From: Siphonodentalium dalli
Lineage: Eukaryota > Mollusca > Scaphopoda > Gadilida > Siphonodentaliidae
Assembly: GCA_032622095.1 (NCBI GenBank)
Contig: CP136069.1
Location: forward strand, 104,374,278-104,438,277
DNA: 64,000 nucleotides
Direction: 5' to 3'
Shown: piece after piece, positions 33,190 to 44,261 of the stretch
Position numbering within the stretch: position 1 is the stretch's first letter
Layout of the letters: every line of letters begins with the position of its first letter
Position numbers and translations under genes: made by a program
Notes under the pieces: model-generated
Told to the model about the DNA's origin: nothing
Seen by the model: the letters and a program-made list of their open reading frames with translations, nothing else
Databases searched by the model: none

Positions 33190-33436
33190 TCTCGACCGCG
33201 TTGGAACCGCGTTGAGACCGCGTTGAGAATTTACCATCAAAGCGGTTCTCATGTTAACGCAACGCGGTCATAATGCGGTCGTAACATTACTCCAACGTGG
33301 TCGAGGTAACCATCAACGCAACATAACGCTGTCGGCATGACCGTCAACGCAACAAATGCGGTCGAGGTAACCGTCAACATAACAAACGCAGTCGAGATAA
33401 CCGTCAACGCAACAGACGCAGTCGAGATAACAAAAT
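33190..33436. repeat. 30-bp minisatellite (GCGGTCGAGGTAACCGTCAAC)
   Basis: Units of about 30 bases, built on GCGGTCGAGGTAACCGTCAAC plus GCAACAAAC, repeat at least five times between 33270 and 33435, with more degenerate CGCGTTG words from 33190. Because 30 is divisible by three, the minus strand stays open and gives a spurious ALTVISTAFV peptide repeat. Confidence 0.85.
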
Positions 33437-33998
33437 GGAATGTTGCCAACATAATACAATGTTTTGGCGTGGTGGGAGGCACGGGTAATACATGATTGAT
33501 TGGTGTTAAATGTTTTACATATACATTTTGAATTTTTCCGGAAAAAAAACTAATAAATAAATGTAGATCACGTTGATCGCGCTGCACGAATTAACAGAGA
33601 TGCAATTGAGACTTCTAACAAACAAAAACCCCCGGTCCTTGTATATGATCAAGCGACAAGCACGTGTTCATTATCACGGAGACAAAGGCTGCGTGAAATA
33701 TGCGGAAAGGAAGATTATATGTAGAAACCGATAATTGTCAATAGTTTTCACCCACGCAAAAATACATGTAAATTAAAATAGTACACACCAGGCTACTTTC
33801 TTCTTCATGTATTAACTAACATTCTGGGGGTGAAGGGGTAGAATACGCAAACCGATGAACAGAGCTACAGGTGTCTGGTCTCAGATTAGTGTTTTCGCCA
33901 TTTGAAACACATAAATGTATACGAAACCGCACATACATATAACTTTCTTCTCAGTTTTACATGTTCATCCGTGTACAAATTGAGTAATTGTCTCTTTT
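33437..33998. other. No gene recognised; intronic spacer
   Basis: No repeat or coding signal was seen between the minisatellite and the next repeat field. Confidence 0.4.
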
Positions 33999-34860
33999 TA
34001 GCTCACCTGAGACAAAGTCTCCGGTGGAGCTATAGTCATCACTCCTCGTCCGTCGTCCGTCTGTCCGTCTGTCCGTCTGTCCGTCAACTTTTTTTTAAAA
34101 CATCTTCTCCACTGAAACCATCATACCAAATTGGTTCATATTTGGTGTGGATGTTTCCTAGGTGACTCTCATTCAGATTTGTTCAAATGAGGTCACTGGG
34201 TCAAATAGTTGCGAAACCAGGGCCATAATTCTATTCCTCCACAGTAATTCTTACAACAACTTCTTGTCCATAACCATTGTGCCGATTTAGCTAATATTTG
34301 GTATGGAGGGTCCTATGGTGACTGGTGTTCAGATTTGTTCAAATGAGGTCACCCGGTCAATTAGTTGAGAAACCAGGGCCATAACTCATAGTAATTCTTA
34401 CAATGACTTCTTCTACAAAAATGTTGGGCCGAATTAGCTTATATTTGGTACTGAGGGACCTTGGGTGACTGGGAATCAGATTTGTTCAAATTGGGTCACT
34501 GGGTCAATTAGGGGCAGAGCCAGGGACATAACTCTAAAAACCAAAAATTACATTTTTGCATTTTGATCATATTTGGGGTGGATGTTCCCTAGGTGACTGT
34601 CATTAATATTTGTTCAAATGAGGTCACTGTGTCAAACAGTTGCGAAACCAGGGCCATAACTATATTCCTCCTTGGTAATTCTTATAACGACTTCTTGTCA
34701 ATAACCATTAAGCCGATTTAGTTTATATTTGGTATGTGGGGTCATTGAATGACTGGGGTTCAGATTTGTTCAAATGGGGTCACTGGGTCAAATAGTGGTG
34801 GAGCCAGGGCCATAATTCCCCAAAAAATAATAAAAAATTCAGGAACTCCTTGATCAATTT
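33999..34860 (+). repeat. BIV160-like tandem field with hairpin start
   Basis: Starts with an inverted repeat, TAGCTCACCTGAGAC-aaa-GTCTCCGGTGGAGCTA (33999-34032), then CCGTCCGTCTG microsatellite. About five units of roughly 165-175 bp follow, each containing CCAGGGCCATAACTC, AGTAATTCTTACAA, CCGATTTAGCT-ATATTTGGTATG and GATTTGTTCAAATGAGGTCAC. The structure (short terminal hairpin, microsatellite, diverged units of about 160 bp) matches my recollection of bivalve 'pearl'/BIV160-type repeats. No coding function. Confidence 0.7.
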
Positions 34861-35199
34861 AACATACAAAAAAAATATATCACCCCCCCCCCACATGACC
34901 CAGAACCCCACCCCCAACCAACAGCATTCCACCCTATCTCATATCCTAACTCACAGGTAAATAAAGTATATTTATTTAAATTCCCATTACAAGGCAACTC
35001 TCCTATGAACTGATAGACATGGCAAGGCAGATAGAGAGATACAGATTCTGCAGCCTTAGACAGAGTCCCCAGGGAGTGTATTCATGTCATCCATAATTTA
35101 AATGAGATTAATGGTGTTATCAATGAAGCACCCTTGTTGTTTATATTATCACTCAGTGGTCATTAAAATCAGATTAATTTCATTTTCTCAGAGTGCCTG

Positions 35200-36310
35200 G
35201 CAGAGCCAGAATGAGGTTCCCAGAGGGTGAATTTAGTGACGCTATCCTACACAGCAGGCTAGCATAACCAAATACACCCTCTGAGAACCTTATTCCGCTT
35301 AGGCCTCATCTTCTGGGAAGTATCTAGAGTCTCAAGATCTCATTCTGCTTAGGCCTCATCTTCTGGGAAGTATCTATAGTATCAAATTTACATTGTTGTT
35401 AGTTAAATTTCCCTTCTAGGAAGTTTCTGTATCCCTTAATTTGCAGAAGATAAAATTCATGATTGAGGTGCCCAATGGGTGAACATCACCAATTTCAACT
35501 GGGGAACTTCAATCTTATTCTAGGTCTTCCATAGCAGTTGAGGGCCTTATCAGAATGAGGTCCCCAGAGGGTGAATTTAGTGATACTAGCCCGCTGTGCA
35601 GGATAGCCTCACTAAATTCACCCTCTGGGTACCTCATTCTGCAAATAACAGACAGACTATTTCAAAGCTTGATTCAAGGCTAGCATCACCAAATTCACCA
35701 TTTGGGGACCTCATTCTGCTTAGGCCTCATCTTCTGGGAAGTATCTATAGTATCAAATTTACATTGTTGTTAGTTAAATTTCCCTTCTAGGAAGTTTCTA
35801 TATCCCCTAATTTGCAGAAGATAAAATTCATAATTGAGGGGCCCAATGGGTGAACATCACCAACTTCAACTGGGGAAATTCAATTTTATTCTAGGTCTTC
35901 CATAGCAGTTGAGGACTTTATCAGAATGAGGTCCCCAGAGGGTGAATTTAGCATCACTAAATTCACCCTCTGGGGACCTCACTCTGCAAATGACAGACAC
36001 ACTATCACACTATTTCAAGGCTTATTGTATAATACATTGTGTTGCTTGAGGCCAGGCATACACAATGTAGGAACAGACACGCTTTTTGTGATGCTATCCG
36101 GCACAGCAGGCTAGCATCACCAAATTCACCCTCTGACGACCTCATTCTGCTTAGGCCTCATCTTCTGGGAAGTATCTATAGTATCAAATTTACATTGTTG
36201 TTAGTTAAATTTCCCTTCTAGGAAGTTTCTATATCCCCTAATTTGCAGAAGATAAAATTCATAAATGAGGTGCCCAATGGGTGAATATCACCAACTTCAA
36301 CTGGGGAACT
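35200..36310. repeat. Three tandem units of about 370-420 bp, each with a palindromic mini-element
   Basis: The sequence TTAGGCCTCATCTTCTGGGAAGTATCTAT...GTTAGTTAAATTTCCC...GAAGATAAAATTCAT...CAACTGGGGAA recurs from about 35348, 35727 and 36149 with few differences. Between units stand copies of a 92-bp palindrome (35207-35298, 35551-35641, 35932-35987 shortened) and two half copies (about 35678-35718 and 36103-36150). Confidence 0.8.
35551..35641. mobile_element. 92-bp palindromic mini-element (copy in cluster 1)
   Basis: CAGAATGAGGTCCCCAGAGG-GTGAATTTAGTGA... is followed by its near-perfect reverse complement ending CCTCATTCTG. Related copies lie at 35207-35298 and 35932-35987 and, better preserved, at 41932-42024 and 42035-42127. 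Transcribed with GAK, each would fold into a stem of about 40 bp. Confidence 0.8.
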
Positions 36311-36335
36311 TAATTTTTATCCTTATCAGATTTGT

Positions 36336-37306
36336 GAAAATGGGATCACAAAGTCAAATAAGGGCAGAGCAAGAGACTTAACTATTTCACTACATAGTAA
36401 TTCTTAAAATATGTTTGCAAGAACTAGTTGGCTTATATAGAATGGAATGTTCTTCCTTGACTGCAATTCAGATTTTTTTAATGGGGTCACCTGGTCAAAT
36501 AGGGGCCAAGCGAAGGACAGTTTCCCTCTTAATATGCTTCCTTCACAAGGACCATCAGGTCTATTTGACTGATATTTATGATATGTATGAAGGGTTCTTT
36601 GGTGTCTGGGATTCAAATTTATTCAGATGGGGTCACCAGGTTAAAAGGGTGGGACCAGGGACATAACTATATGTCTCTATAGTAATTCTTAAAATGTCTT
36701 CTCAAGGGATTTTGGACAATTTAGCTTACATATAGTATGGAGGAATCAGGAAGATCCTTTAGTGACTGAGATACAGATTTGTTAAAATGAGGTCAACCTG
36801 TCAAGAAATGGCAGTCTATGGGGAGTTAACACTTTTGTGTCCAATAAAATCATAGAAATACCAAATTCATTAAAACATCTACCTTGGAACCACCTGACTG
36901 ATTGGTCTGACATACATGTATTGTGTTTTGGGTCCATGGATAATTGGGCTTCAAACATGTTTAAATGGTTTTAGAAAAAGGCGCTTGTGAGATTGGAAAT
37001 TTCCAACAATTGAGAAAGTTTGAGGTGTCGGTTGTGAAATTCCAACCTAAGACTTGGGAGTCTGGATCCCGGTCGGGAGGGGACTTGTTGAGCTGGAGGA
37101 GGGGGGTGATCAGTAGTGTACAGTTGGCAATTTCAAGGTGGTTTTTTACCAAGCTACATACTTGAAGTCTCTCTAGCCACATATCCTGTTTAAATCTACT
37201 TCTTTTAAAGTGATTATGAAAAGTGCTCACTGTTTTGGTCTCCAGAGTCCCAGTCTTATCAGTCATTGCAGTCTGGTGAGCGACCCCACAGTCATTGACT
37301 GTCTTG
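36336..37306 (+). repeat. Segmental duplication, copy 1
   Basis: This 0.95-kb block, from AAAATGGGATCACAAAGTC to CAGTCATTGACTGTCTTGTT, is repeated at about 38187-39045 with high similarity and small indels. It includes module-type sequence (GGGACCATAACTATATGTCTC) and a unique part (GTGAGATTGGAAATTTCC, GTCTGGATCCCGGTCGGG). A more diverged relative of its end is at about 43770-44095. Confidence 0.85.
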
Positions 37307-38186
37307 TTATTGTGTCAGTTCCGATGTCAGCCGAAACTGTATTCTATAGCATGTAACAATAAAGAGCGTTCATATACTTTATGCCATGAACAAACGCCAT
37401 GAAAAAACCCAGAAATTTTCCAGTTGTTTTAAAATTTTCACACGCGCTAGTTATTCATTATTCAAATAGTTGCAAAGCCAGGGCCATAACTCTTTCCCCC
37501 ATAGTAATTCTTTTAAACATCTTCTCAAATACCATCAGACCAAATGGGTTCATATTTGGTATGAAGGATCCTTGGGTGACTGGGGTTCAGATTTGTTCAA
37601 ATGAGGTCACTGGGACAAATGTGGGCAGGGACATATACATTTTGAATTTGAATAATAAATGGCCCTTTTCTCAAGTTCACTGCTTCTGCCACCCTGGTCC
37701 CAAAAATAATATTTACTCAAATTCTTGACAGAATCATTAATAAGAAGCATTTACTTTGGCTCTAACTGTATGCCGGGTATGCCTACACATGTCAAGTGAA
37801 ATCTGACATTTTTATAAACATTCCCTAGAGCTGCTAGAGGTCATTAATTCTCAATTACAACAACAATCTATCATATGTATTGTTCAAATCTTTCAACAGG
37901 ACATTTAACACTCCCACATCCACCACTTCACTAGAACATATTTGGCAAACTTGAAAAGTGTTCTTTGAAAGAACCACCAGCTCTATTTAGCTCATATTTA
38001 ATATTGAGGCTCCTTTGGTGATTGTGATTCAGATTTGTTCAATCAGGGTCACCAGGTCAAGTAGGTGCAAGGCCAGCTACATTACTCTTTCTCTCCATAG
38101 TAATTCATGATATGTCTTCTATGCAAGAATCAAATGGCCTATTTTGCTTATATTTGGTATGAAATTACCTTGGGTGACAGATTTGT
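37307..38186. repeat. Further BIV160-like module copies
   Basis: CAGGGCCATAACTCTTTCC, AAATGGGTTCATATTTGGTATG and GGTTCAGATTTGTTCAAATG recur at about 37480-37620 and, more diverged, at 37990-38180. A 109-residue open frame over them is repeat-derived. Confidence 0.6.
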
Positions 38187-39045
38187 GAAAATGGGATCAC
38201 AAAGTCGAATAAGGGCAGAGCCAGAGACATAACTATTTCACCACATAGTAATTCTTAAAATATGTTTGCAAGAGCCCAGAACTAGTTGGCTTATTTCATC
38301 AGGTCTATTTTACTGATATTTAGTTTGAAGGGTTCTTTGGTGTCTGGGATTCAAATTTATTCAGATGGTGTCACCAGCTTAAATTGGGTGGGACCAGGGA
38401 CATAATTGTATGTCTCTATAGTAATTCTTACAATGTCTTCTCAAGAGAGGTTGGACTATTTAGCTTACATATAGTATGGAGGATCCTTTAGTGACTGAGA
38501 TTCAGATTTGTTAACATGAGGTCAACCTGTTAAGAAATGACAGGGCTATGGGCAGTTAACACTTTTGTGTCTAATAAAATCATTGAAATACAAAATTGAT
38601 TAAAACATCTACCTTGGAACTACCTGACTGATTAATCTGACATGTATACATGTATTGTGTTTTGGGTCCATGGATAATTGGGCGTCAAACATATTTAAAT
38701 GGTTTTATAAAAAGGCACTTGTGAGATTGGAAATTTCCAACAATTGAGAAAGTTTGAGATGTCGGTTGTGAAATTCCAACCTAGGACTTGGGAGTCTGGA
38801 GCCGGTCAGGAGGGGACTTGTTGAGCTGGAGGAGGGGGTGATCAGTAGTGTACAGTTGGTAATTCAAGGTGGATATTCACTGATCTACACACATGAAGCC
38901 TCTCTAGCCACATATCCTGTTTAGATCTACTTCTTTTAAAGTGATTATGAAAAGTTCTGACTGTTGTGGTCTCCAGAGTCCCAGTCTTATCAGTCTTTGC
39001 AGTCTGGTGAACGACCCCACAGTCATTGACTGTCTTGTTTGACTC
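38187..39045 (+). repeat. Segmental duplication, copy 2
   Basis: Direct-orientation counterpart of 36336-37306, with the same order of phrases: AGAACTAGTTGGCTTATT, GTTAACACTTTTGTGTC, TTTGGGTCCATGGATAATTG, GAGATTGGAAATTTCCAAC, GTCTCCAGAGTCCCAGTC. About 1.85 kb separates the starts. It lacks some internal stretches of copy 1. Confidence 0.85.
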
Positions 39046-39710
39046 ATAATCCTAACAGTTGTCCCATATTGAGGAGGCATATTCCAGCACAGGACGGATG
39101 AATGATAAATATATTCATTCTAATGATCATCGATTGTTTAATAATATTTATTACCTCAGCACAAAAACTTTTCGTTTCATTCGCAATTTGTTTCTGTGTT
39201 TCGCTGTCTATCTAAATCTGTGATAATGAATGTAAAAAAAGTTAGAAATAGATGGCCATCTTGACAATGACTGAAAAACCATGTAGCTTACTTTTGGAGA
39301 AAAATTTATTGTATTATTGTGCCACATATATGGTGTGATGACTTGTAAGATTGCAGATGCCACATGGTACGGTATGGGAAGTGTCCTAAGTTTGTGCTAA
39401 ACATGTTTCACGTTCAGTTGACTTGCAGCTTTTCTTTATTAAGTTTCATTGCTGTGTTTTATCATGTACACTGCCAAAGCATACATGGAACAGCTCTGTT
39501 CGTTCGCAGGACAAAATGCCTCCTTTGGAAATAATTTACATAAATAAATAAAAAAGATGGTCATTGTTATCCGATGAAATTTCTTTTGCCTGGGCGAAAT
39601 GTAAAGTTGAAGTTGAACACTGGAACTCAACTAACATTTGGGAAATGATTATCATAGGGCTTACGGACATCATTGTACATATCCAACATGTCATTATCAT
39701 TCATTATGCT
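39046..39710. other. No gene recognised; intronic DNA
   Basis: No coding similarity or repeat structure found. Confidence 0.4.
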
Positions 39711-39844
39711 TTAACTCTTTAACACCTACCTGGTGACACGATTTGACGTATTTTGCATATACCTGGACAGTTTTATAATTAGTATGTTAAAATACGTCAC
39801 CAGGTTTCCAGCGATATTTGATATTAGGTGCTAAAGAGATAACG
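39711..39844. mobile_element. Short TTAA-type MITE
   Basis: TTAACTCTTTAACACCTACC at 39711 is mirrored by TTAGGTGCTAAAGAGATAAC at 39824-39843. CCTGGTGAC with GACGTATTTT occurs in both arms in inverse order. One flank is TTAA and the other a degenerate TTAT, so it fits an old piggyBac-type MITE of about 130 bp. Confidence 0.55.
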
Positions 39845-40525
39845 ATAATTACCTGCGAATCTAAACACGCCATAATGTAAGCACAAGAGGGCTGTATTTT
39901 GGACACTTGGAATGTTTTAGTGGACATCAAGGTTTATTTGGATAATCTGCCTCATATCTCGCAACTCAATATGCTATAACTCATTGTATCATAAGCACAC
40001 TAGTTATTAACAAGGAGATTATGTTCATTATAACACTTCTAATTGCTATTTTGATATAATAAATAGTGTACAGTATGACTGAAAGAGTCGGGTTACTGCA
40101 AATCGGGCAACTTGTTTTATTGGGCCGAGGATAATCTGATGCACAAGATTTGGCGACAACCTAATTTCATTTAAAATTTCTATTATTGAATGAAATTCTC
40201 CATCAAATCATAATATATCGTTATTTCTGTGACACTCGTGTCTGTTTCTTTGCACCCACTACAATGTATATTGTTGAATAGGCTTCCCTGATCCAAGACT
40301 GCAAAGATATGAAAACGTAGTAACCTCACCCTCCAGTTGCAGTTTGCTTCACTATCCAAATAACGCGAACGAGTATGAGCAGTTTTCGTATTTTCGTTGT
40401 ATATTTTCATGTTACATCTGGTTGTATTAATTGAAAATAAGGTGTCAGCCTACATAATATAATAATGTTTATTGAATAAACACAGCTTTTGAATGAAATA
40501 ATATACAACACTAATAACAAAGTGG

Positions 40526-41200
40526 CTAACAATATGAAGATAATTTGCGCAAAGTAATGTTTACATGTTTGATGCTAGAAACTATAGCATATTCACTTTT
40601 TCCGGTTTCAAGAAAGATCGTTTGGCTTACTGGTTTCAGGCCAGCGATGAGAGCGTCCATCATTTGACTATCCTGCCATGTCGGAATAAGATGTGATGCC
40701 GTTTTGTGTGAACTTAGTGTCTTTAATACGAATAGCGGCATCCTGATCCACTATTCTTTGGACCTTCTCATATTTCCCACGCCACATAAGTTATAATGAA
40801 ACTTCGTGCATGTAGTTCATAAAACGTTTCACAAATCGTCTAATCGATGACAGAACATGCCCAATTGAGAATGCAACACACAGATATGATTCGATTCGAT
40901 TCGATATTCGATTCAATTTCCTGAATTCGATTCGATATTCGATTTGATCAATATCTCCAATTCGCAGGACCCTAATCCAACTGGTAGAGATATCAAACTT
41001 TGTGGACAGCCAAATTCAAATTGTGCCTGAAGCAGGAAAGGTGTTGCCATCCGAGAATGTTAACAGCTTTTGAGAATGTTTGATTGTCTGTTGTTATGCA
41101 TGACAGCTGATCAGGATTATTAAGACCCCATGACTTTAAACGACCAGACAGTACTTCTGTGATATTCTCGCCAGTGTGAATCTCAGGGAAGTACAACGTT
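40526..41200 (-). pseudogene. hAT transposase relic, ZBED-like
   Basis: On the minus strand 41196-40993 reads PEIHTGENITEVLSGRLKSW, QLSCITTDNQTFSKAVNILG and WQHLSCFRHNLNLAVHK. This is the catalytic-core pattern of ZBED-type hAT transposases (H-T--NI---L...W.L, ITTDN..N..KA, CF-H-LNLAV). After an internal deletion and the ATTCG-rich patch at 40879-40960, 40741-40526 continues with HKTASHLIPTWQDSQMMDAL, IAGLKPVSQ and YAIVSSIKHV, the later hAT region. The BED finger and the C-terminal dimerisation domain are missing. Dead copy, antisense to GAK. Confidence 0.7.
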
Positions 41201-41299
41201 TAATTACAACAATGACTCCTTGAGGGACATGCCGACATCATCAATAGATCTTAAATGGCATCACACCATATTATTCATGACAAAAATAATTTACTATCC

Positions 41300-41440
41300 C
41301 AACATAAAGGTCAAGTTCAAATTTGAGTTCCGCCTGCCAATTTTCACCAGAGTTATGGCCCTTCGTTGAAATTACCACAGGCGTATTTTGCCACGCCCTA
41401 GTGATGATCTTGTTATGAATATTGTATTATATAAAACTTT
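41300..41440 (+). repeat. Fragment of the 'caagttcgaatttgggtt' repeat family
   Basis: GGTCAAGTTCAAATTTGAG, CGCCTGCCAATTTTCACC, AGAGTTATGGCCC and CACGCCCTAGTGATGATCTTG match, in order, the units at 47870-48690. It ends about 20 bases before the GAK exon acceptor. Confidence 0.6.
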
Positions 41441-41458
41441 GTTGTGTCTCATTTTTAG

Positions 41459-41511
41459 GTCAATGAAACCTGGAGAAATTGATATATCCTATATTACATC
41501 CAGAATGGCAG
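41459..41511 (+). CDS. GAK: GAK exon: start of PTEN-like domain
   Basis: Acceptor CTCATTTTTAG and donor GTAAAG bound a 53-base exon. Joined to the exon ending at 10662 it completes a Ser codon (TC + G) and reads SMKPGEIDISYITSRMA with one base left over. DISYITSR is identical, as I recall it, to the human GAK sequence that follows 'KVIQSVANYAKGDL'; auxilin has DFTYVTSR. This opens the tensin/PTEN-like phosphoinositide-binding domain that helps recruit the protein to clathrin-coated vesicles. Phase and order both fit, so I regard it as the same gene across a 30.8-kb intron. The next exon, expected to begin with V/I-M-S-(F/Y)-P, was not found before 64000. Confidence 0.85.
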
Positions 41512-41899
41512 GTAAAGTATCAAATTGTATTTGATCTCCAAGATCTCACAATAAGTTAATGATGCTTGCAATTCTGAATAGTTTTTAAATAAATAAAAAC
41601 CCTCAATAGTAAAAAAAATTGAGTTCCCAGCATAACTCAAAATGATACTGCTGTATTCCCTGTATATAATTTCTTTTAAGTTATGTTTTTTGTTTTTATC
41701 TGCTTAACCCTTTTACCCAAATGCACATATGACCAACATTATTTCCCCCCAACCAACACAAGGTCACCCTAATTTCTTGCAGTATCATTTTATACACAAA
41801 AATCACCATTTGGGTTGCAATGATGTGTGTTGTTAGTTTTCTACATAGATGAAAAAATCATTTCTGTTAACTTTATATTTAGTATTTATTATTTTTTTA

Positions 41900-42166
41900 A
41901 ATCATGACCAAGCCTTGTGTGCCTGTCATTTGCAGAATGAGGTCCCCAGAGGGTGAATTTAGTGATGCTACCCCGCATAGCGGGCTAGCATCACCAAATT
42001 CACCCTCTGGGGACCTCATTCTGCTTACACCTCAGCAGAATGAGGTTCCCAGAGGGTGAATTTTGTGATGCTAGCCCGCTATGCGGGGTAGCATCACTAA
42101 ATTCAACTTCTGGGAACCTCATTCTGCAAATGACAGACACACTATTTCAAGGCTTGATCATGACAT
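41900..42166. mobile_element. Pair of 93-bp palindromes inside a larger inverted repeat
   Basis: 41932-42024 and 42035-42127 each start GCAGAATGAGGT-CCCAGAGG and end with the complement CCTC(A)TTCTGC. Their centres read CCCCGCATAGCGGG and CCCGCTATGCGGGG. The outer flanks ATCATGACCAAGCCTTG (41901-) and CAAGGCTTGATCATGA (42151-) are also inverse. The whole can fold as two hairpins or one long stem. It lies 390 bases after the GAK donor, within the next intron. This is the best-preserved copy of the family at 35.2-36.1 kb. Confidence 0.8.
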
Positions 42167-43015
42167 ATAAAATCAGGTTGTATGTTGTATTAAAATAGGT
42201 AAATTATTTGGTTTCCGAATCTTAGGTCGCAGAAAACACAACAAAATTGTGTGAGTTATTAACGGCTTTCAATGTATCGTTGCAAAAAATTAAAATCAAC
42301 TTCATTGTTAGTTGGTTATATTGATGAGTATATATTAGTGATGCCACTGACTAGGGGGTACAGTCCAGTTCGGTCCGGTACACTTGCCTGGACCGGTCCA
42401 AAGCGGTTCGATCTACCTACATGTGAATGATTACCCTTTCAGGAAAGTGTTCATCGTATACAGGGAAAATTAAGTTTACTTGATCAAAACGAGGTGTGCA
42501 GCATTGCTTTCCGCAGTTAACAAGGTGGCACTGCAAATAACCCAGTACATACTTTGAATATAAACTTTTAGAGATGATTTACCAGTGTTGTTGTGTAACA
42601 CATTGTGTGCCATTAAAAATGCACATTGCAAATCGCTTTTTGAAAAATTATTCTGGCGGGGAAGATTGTTATATGAACAGTATACATTATTCTGTTTCCT
42701 CCCATGGTACATGGTGTCATGTTGCTGGCATGGAATTTATATTCAACCGAGCCGCCACAGTGTCGAGTTTGTTTATCGGAATAATTAACTATGATATTTT
42801 ATAATTGTATCGTTACAAAAACAGAAACAAAAATAACAATGAATAGTCTTAGATTCTTAGTGTCAATGCCGAAGATGAAGGTTTACAGGGAAAATTGCAT
42901 TTGGCAGCATTTGAAACCTGACAGAATATGACAGCAGACAACAGTATTCATGTTGAAGTCACATACAATTGTAAACTATGAATAGTTCCACAAAAACTCT
43001 CCATATTAAATGTGT
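42167..43015. other. No gene recognised; intronic DNA
   Basis: No coding similarity. The overlapping short frames at 42476-42804 do not resemble any family, and no further GAK exon was found here. Confidence 0.4.
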
Positions 43016-43095
43016 TAACACGTTCACTGCCGACTACGGGTTATCCCATACCTTTTACATGTAATAGAATAGGAATAGACAGTGAACGTGGTAAA
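43016..43095. mobile_element. Very short TTAA-type MITE
   Basis: TTAACACGTTCACTGCCGAC at 43016 is mirrored by GACAGTGAACGTGGTAA at about 43077-43093 around CCGACTACGGGTTATCCC. The TTAA-like end and TIR sequence suggest a piggyBac-type MITE remnant of about 80 bases. Confidence 0.5.
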
Positions 43096-43239
43096 CTGTT
43101 TCATATCCTTCATTGGAAAGACATTTAAGGCAGCGTGAAAACAGGCAAACACTGAGCATCCTTTTGTACTGCTTCAAATGTTAAAATGATAGTTTAAAGA
43201 CCGATTCCTGTTGTAGAAGATTCCTTATTGGAGTAATAT

Positions 43240-44100
43240 AACTCTTTCCTTCCATAGTAATTCACAATATCTTCTCAAGAACCATCAGGCCTATTTAGCT
43301 TATGTTTGGTATGGAGGGTCCTTCGGTGACTGGGGTTAAATTTTTTCAGATTTGGGGTTATATTAGGAAATTTTTGAGGAAAATCACTTCAGTTCAACTC
43401 TTAAAATCTACCGTCTGAAAATACTAGATGAATGGATCTCATAGATGGGGATTCACATTTGTTCAAATAGGAGCGGAGATTTAACTCTCAACCAGCCACC
43501 CTATCTGTATCAATGCTTTTTGATACTGGTATAATAATATATAGATTCCTATTGATTTCTAAGCTGCCTGGGTGGGGGGCAATGGGGCGGAAGTGTAGAG
43601 TGGGTGGGTGTTTTGACCCCCCCCACTTTGATCAAAATTTTCGAATAGTTAGAAATTTCATGCCTGATAGTGTTACATTTGATTTTTCAACCAGTAACAG
43701 TCCATATTTTACTACTTTGGGTTAAACTGTAGGACCGAATTGGCCACATATTTTAACTTTATGGGGGATGTCAGGTTGGAAATTTCCAAGTTCAAGAGCT
43801 TGATGTACTGGTAACAGTTGTAAATTTTCATTCTAAGCTGGATGTGCAAAAGGAATTTTGTGAACTTAGGACTGTGGTCTGGTTGTCTTGTTTAAAAAGG
43901 ATATTTGTCAGTGGTGTGCAATTAAAAATTTCAAGGTGAAGAGCCTTGCTCATCTGAGAACCATCAGCTATGTCCCTGTTTAGAATTACTTATCTTAAGT
44001 GATTTTGACAATTACTGACTGTTGTAGTCTTCAGAGTCCCAGTCTTCTCAGTCTTTACAGTCACGTGAGCGACCCCCACAGTCATTGATTGTCTTGTTGT
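43240..44100 (+). repeat. BIV160-like module plus diverged copy of the segmental-duplication end
   Basis: 43240-43340 carries AACTCTTTCC-TCCATAGTAATTC, CATCAGGCCTATTTAGCTTA and GGTATGGAGGGTCCTT. 43770-44095 carries GTTGGAAATTTCCAAG, CTTCAGAGTCCCAGTCTTCTC and CCCACAGTCATTGATTGTC, a third, older relative of the duplicated block at 36.3 and 38.2 kb. Confidence 0.6.
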
Positions 44101-44261
44101 TTCTGTCTGTTGATCCACTGTGAGTATTGGATTGTAATTTGAAACCGTCTTATGAGGTGATAAAATTGCAGTTGTGATATATTGAAGTTTTTAGTTTTTC
44201 ACACTGATTCAATACAGTTTTTCTTTTCCAAATTGACTGTGGTCAATGTATTGAAATATCG

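Noticed and set aside
33249-33587. 112-residue minus-strand frame with ALTVISTAFV repeats
   Set aside because: The 30-bp minisatellite period is a multiple of three and keeps one frame open by arithmetic.
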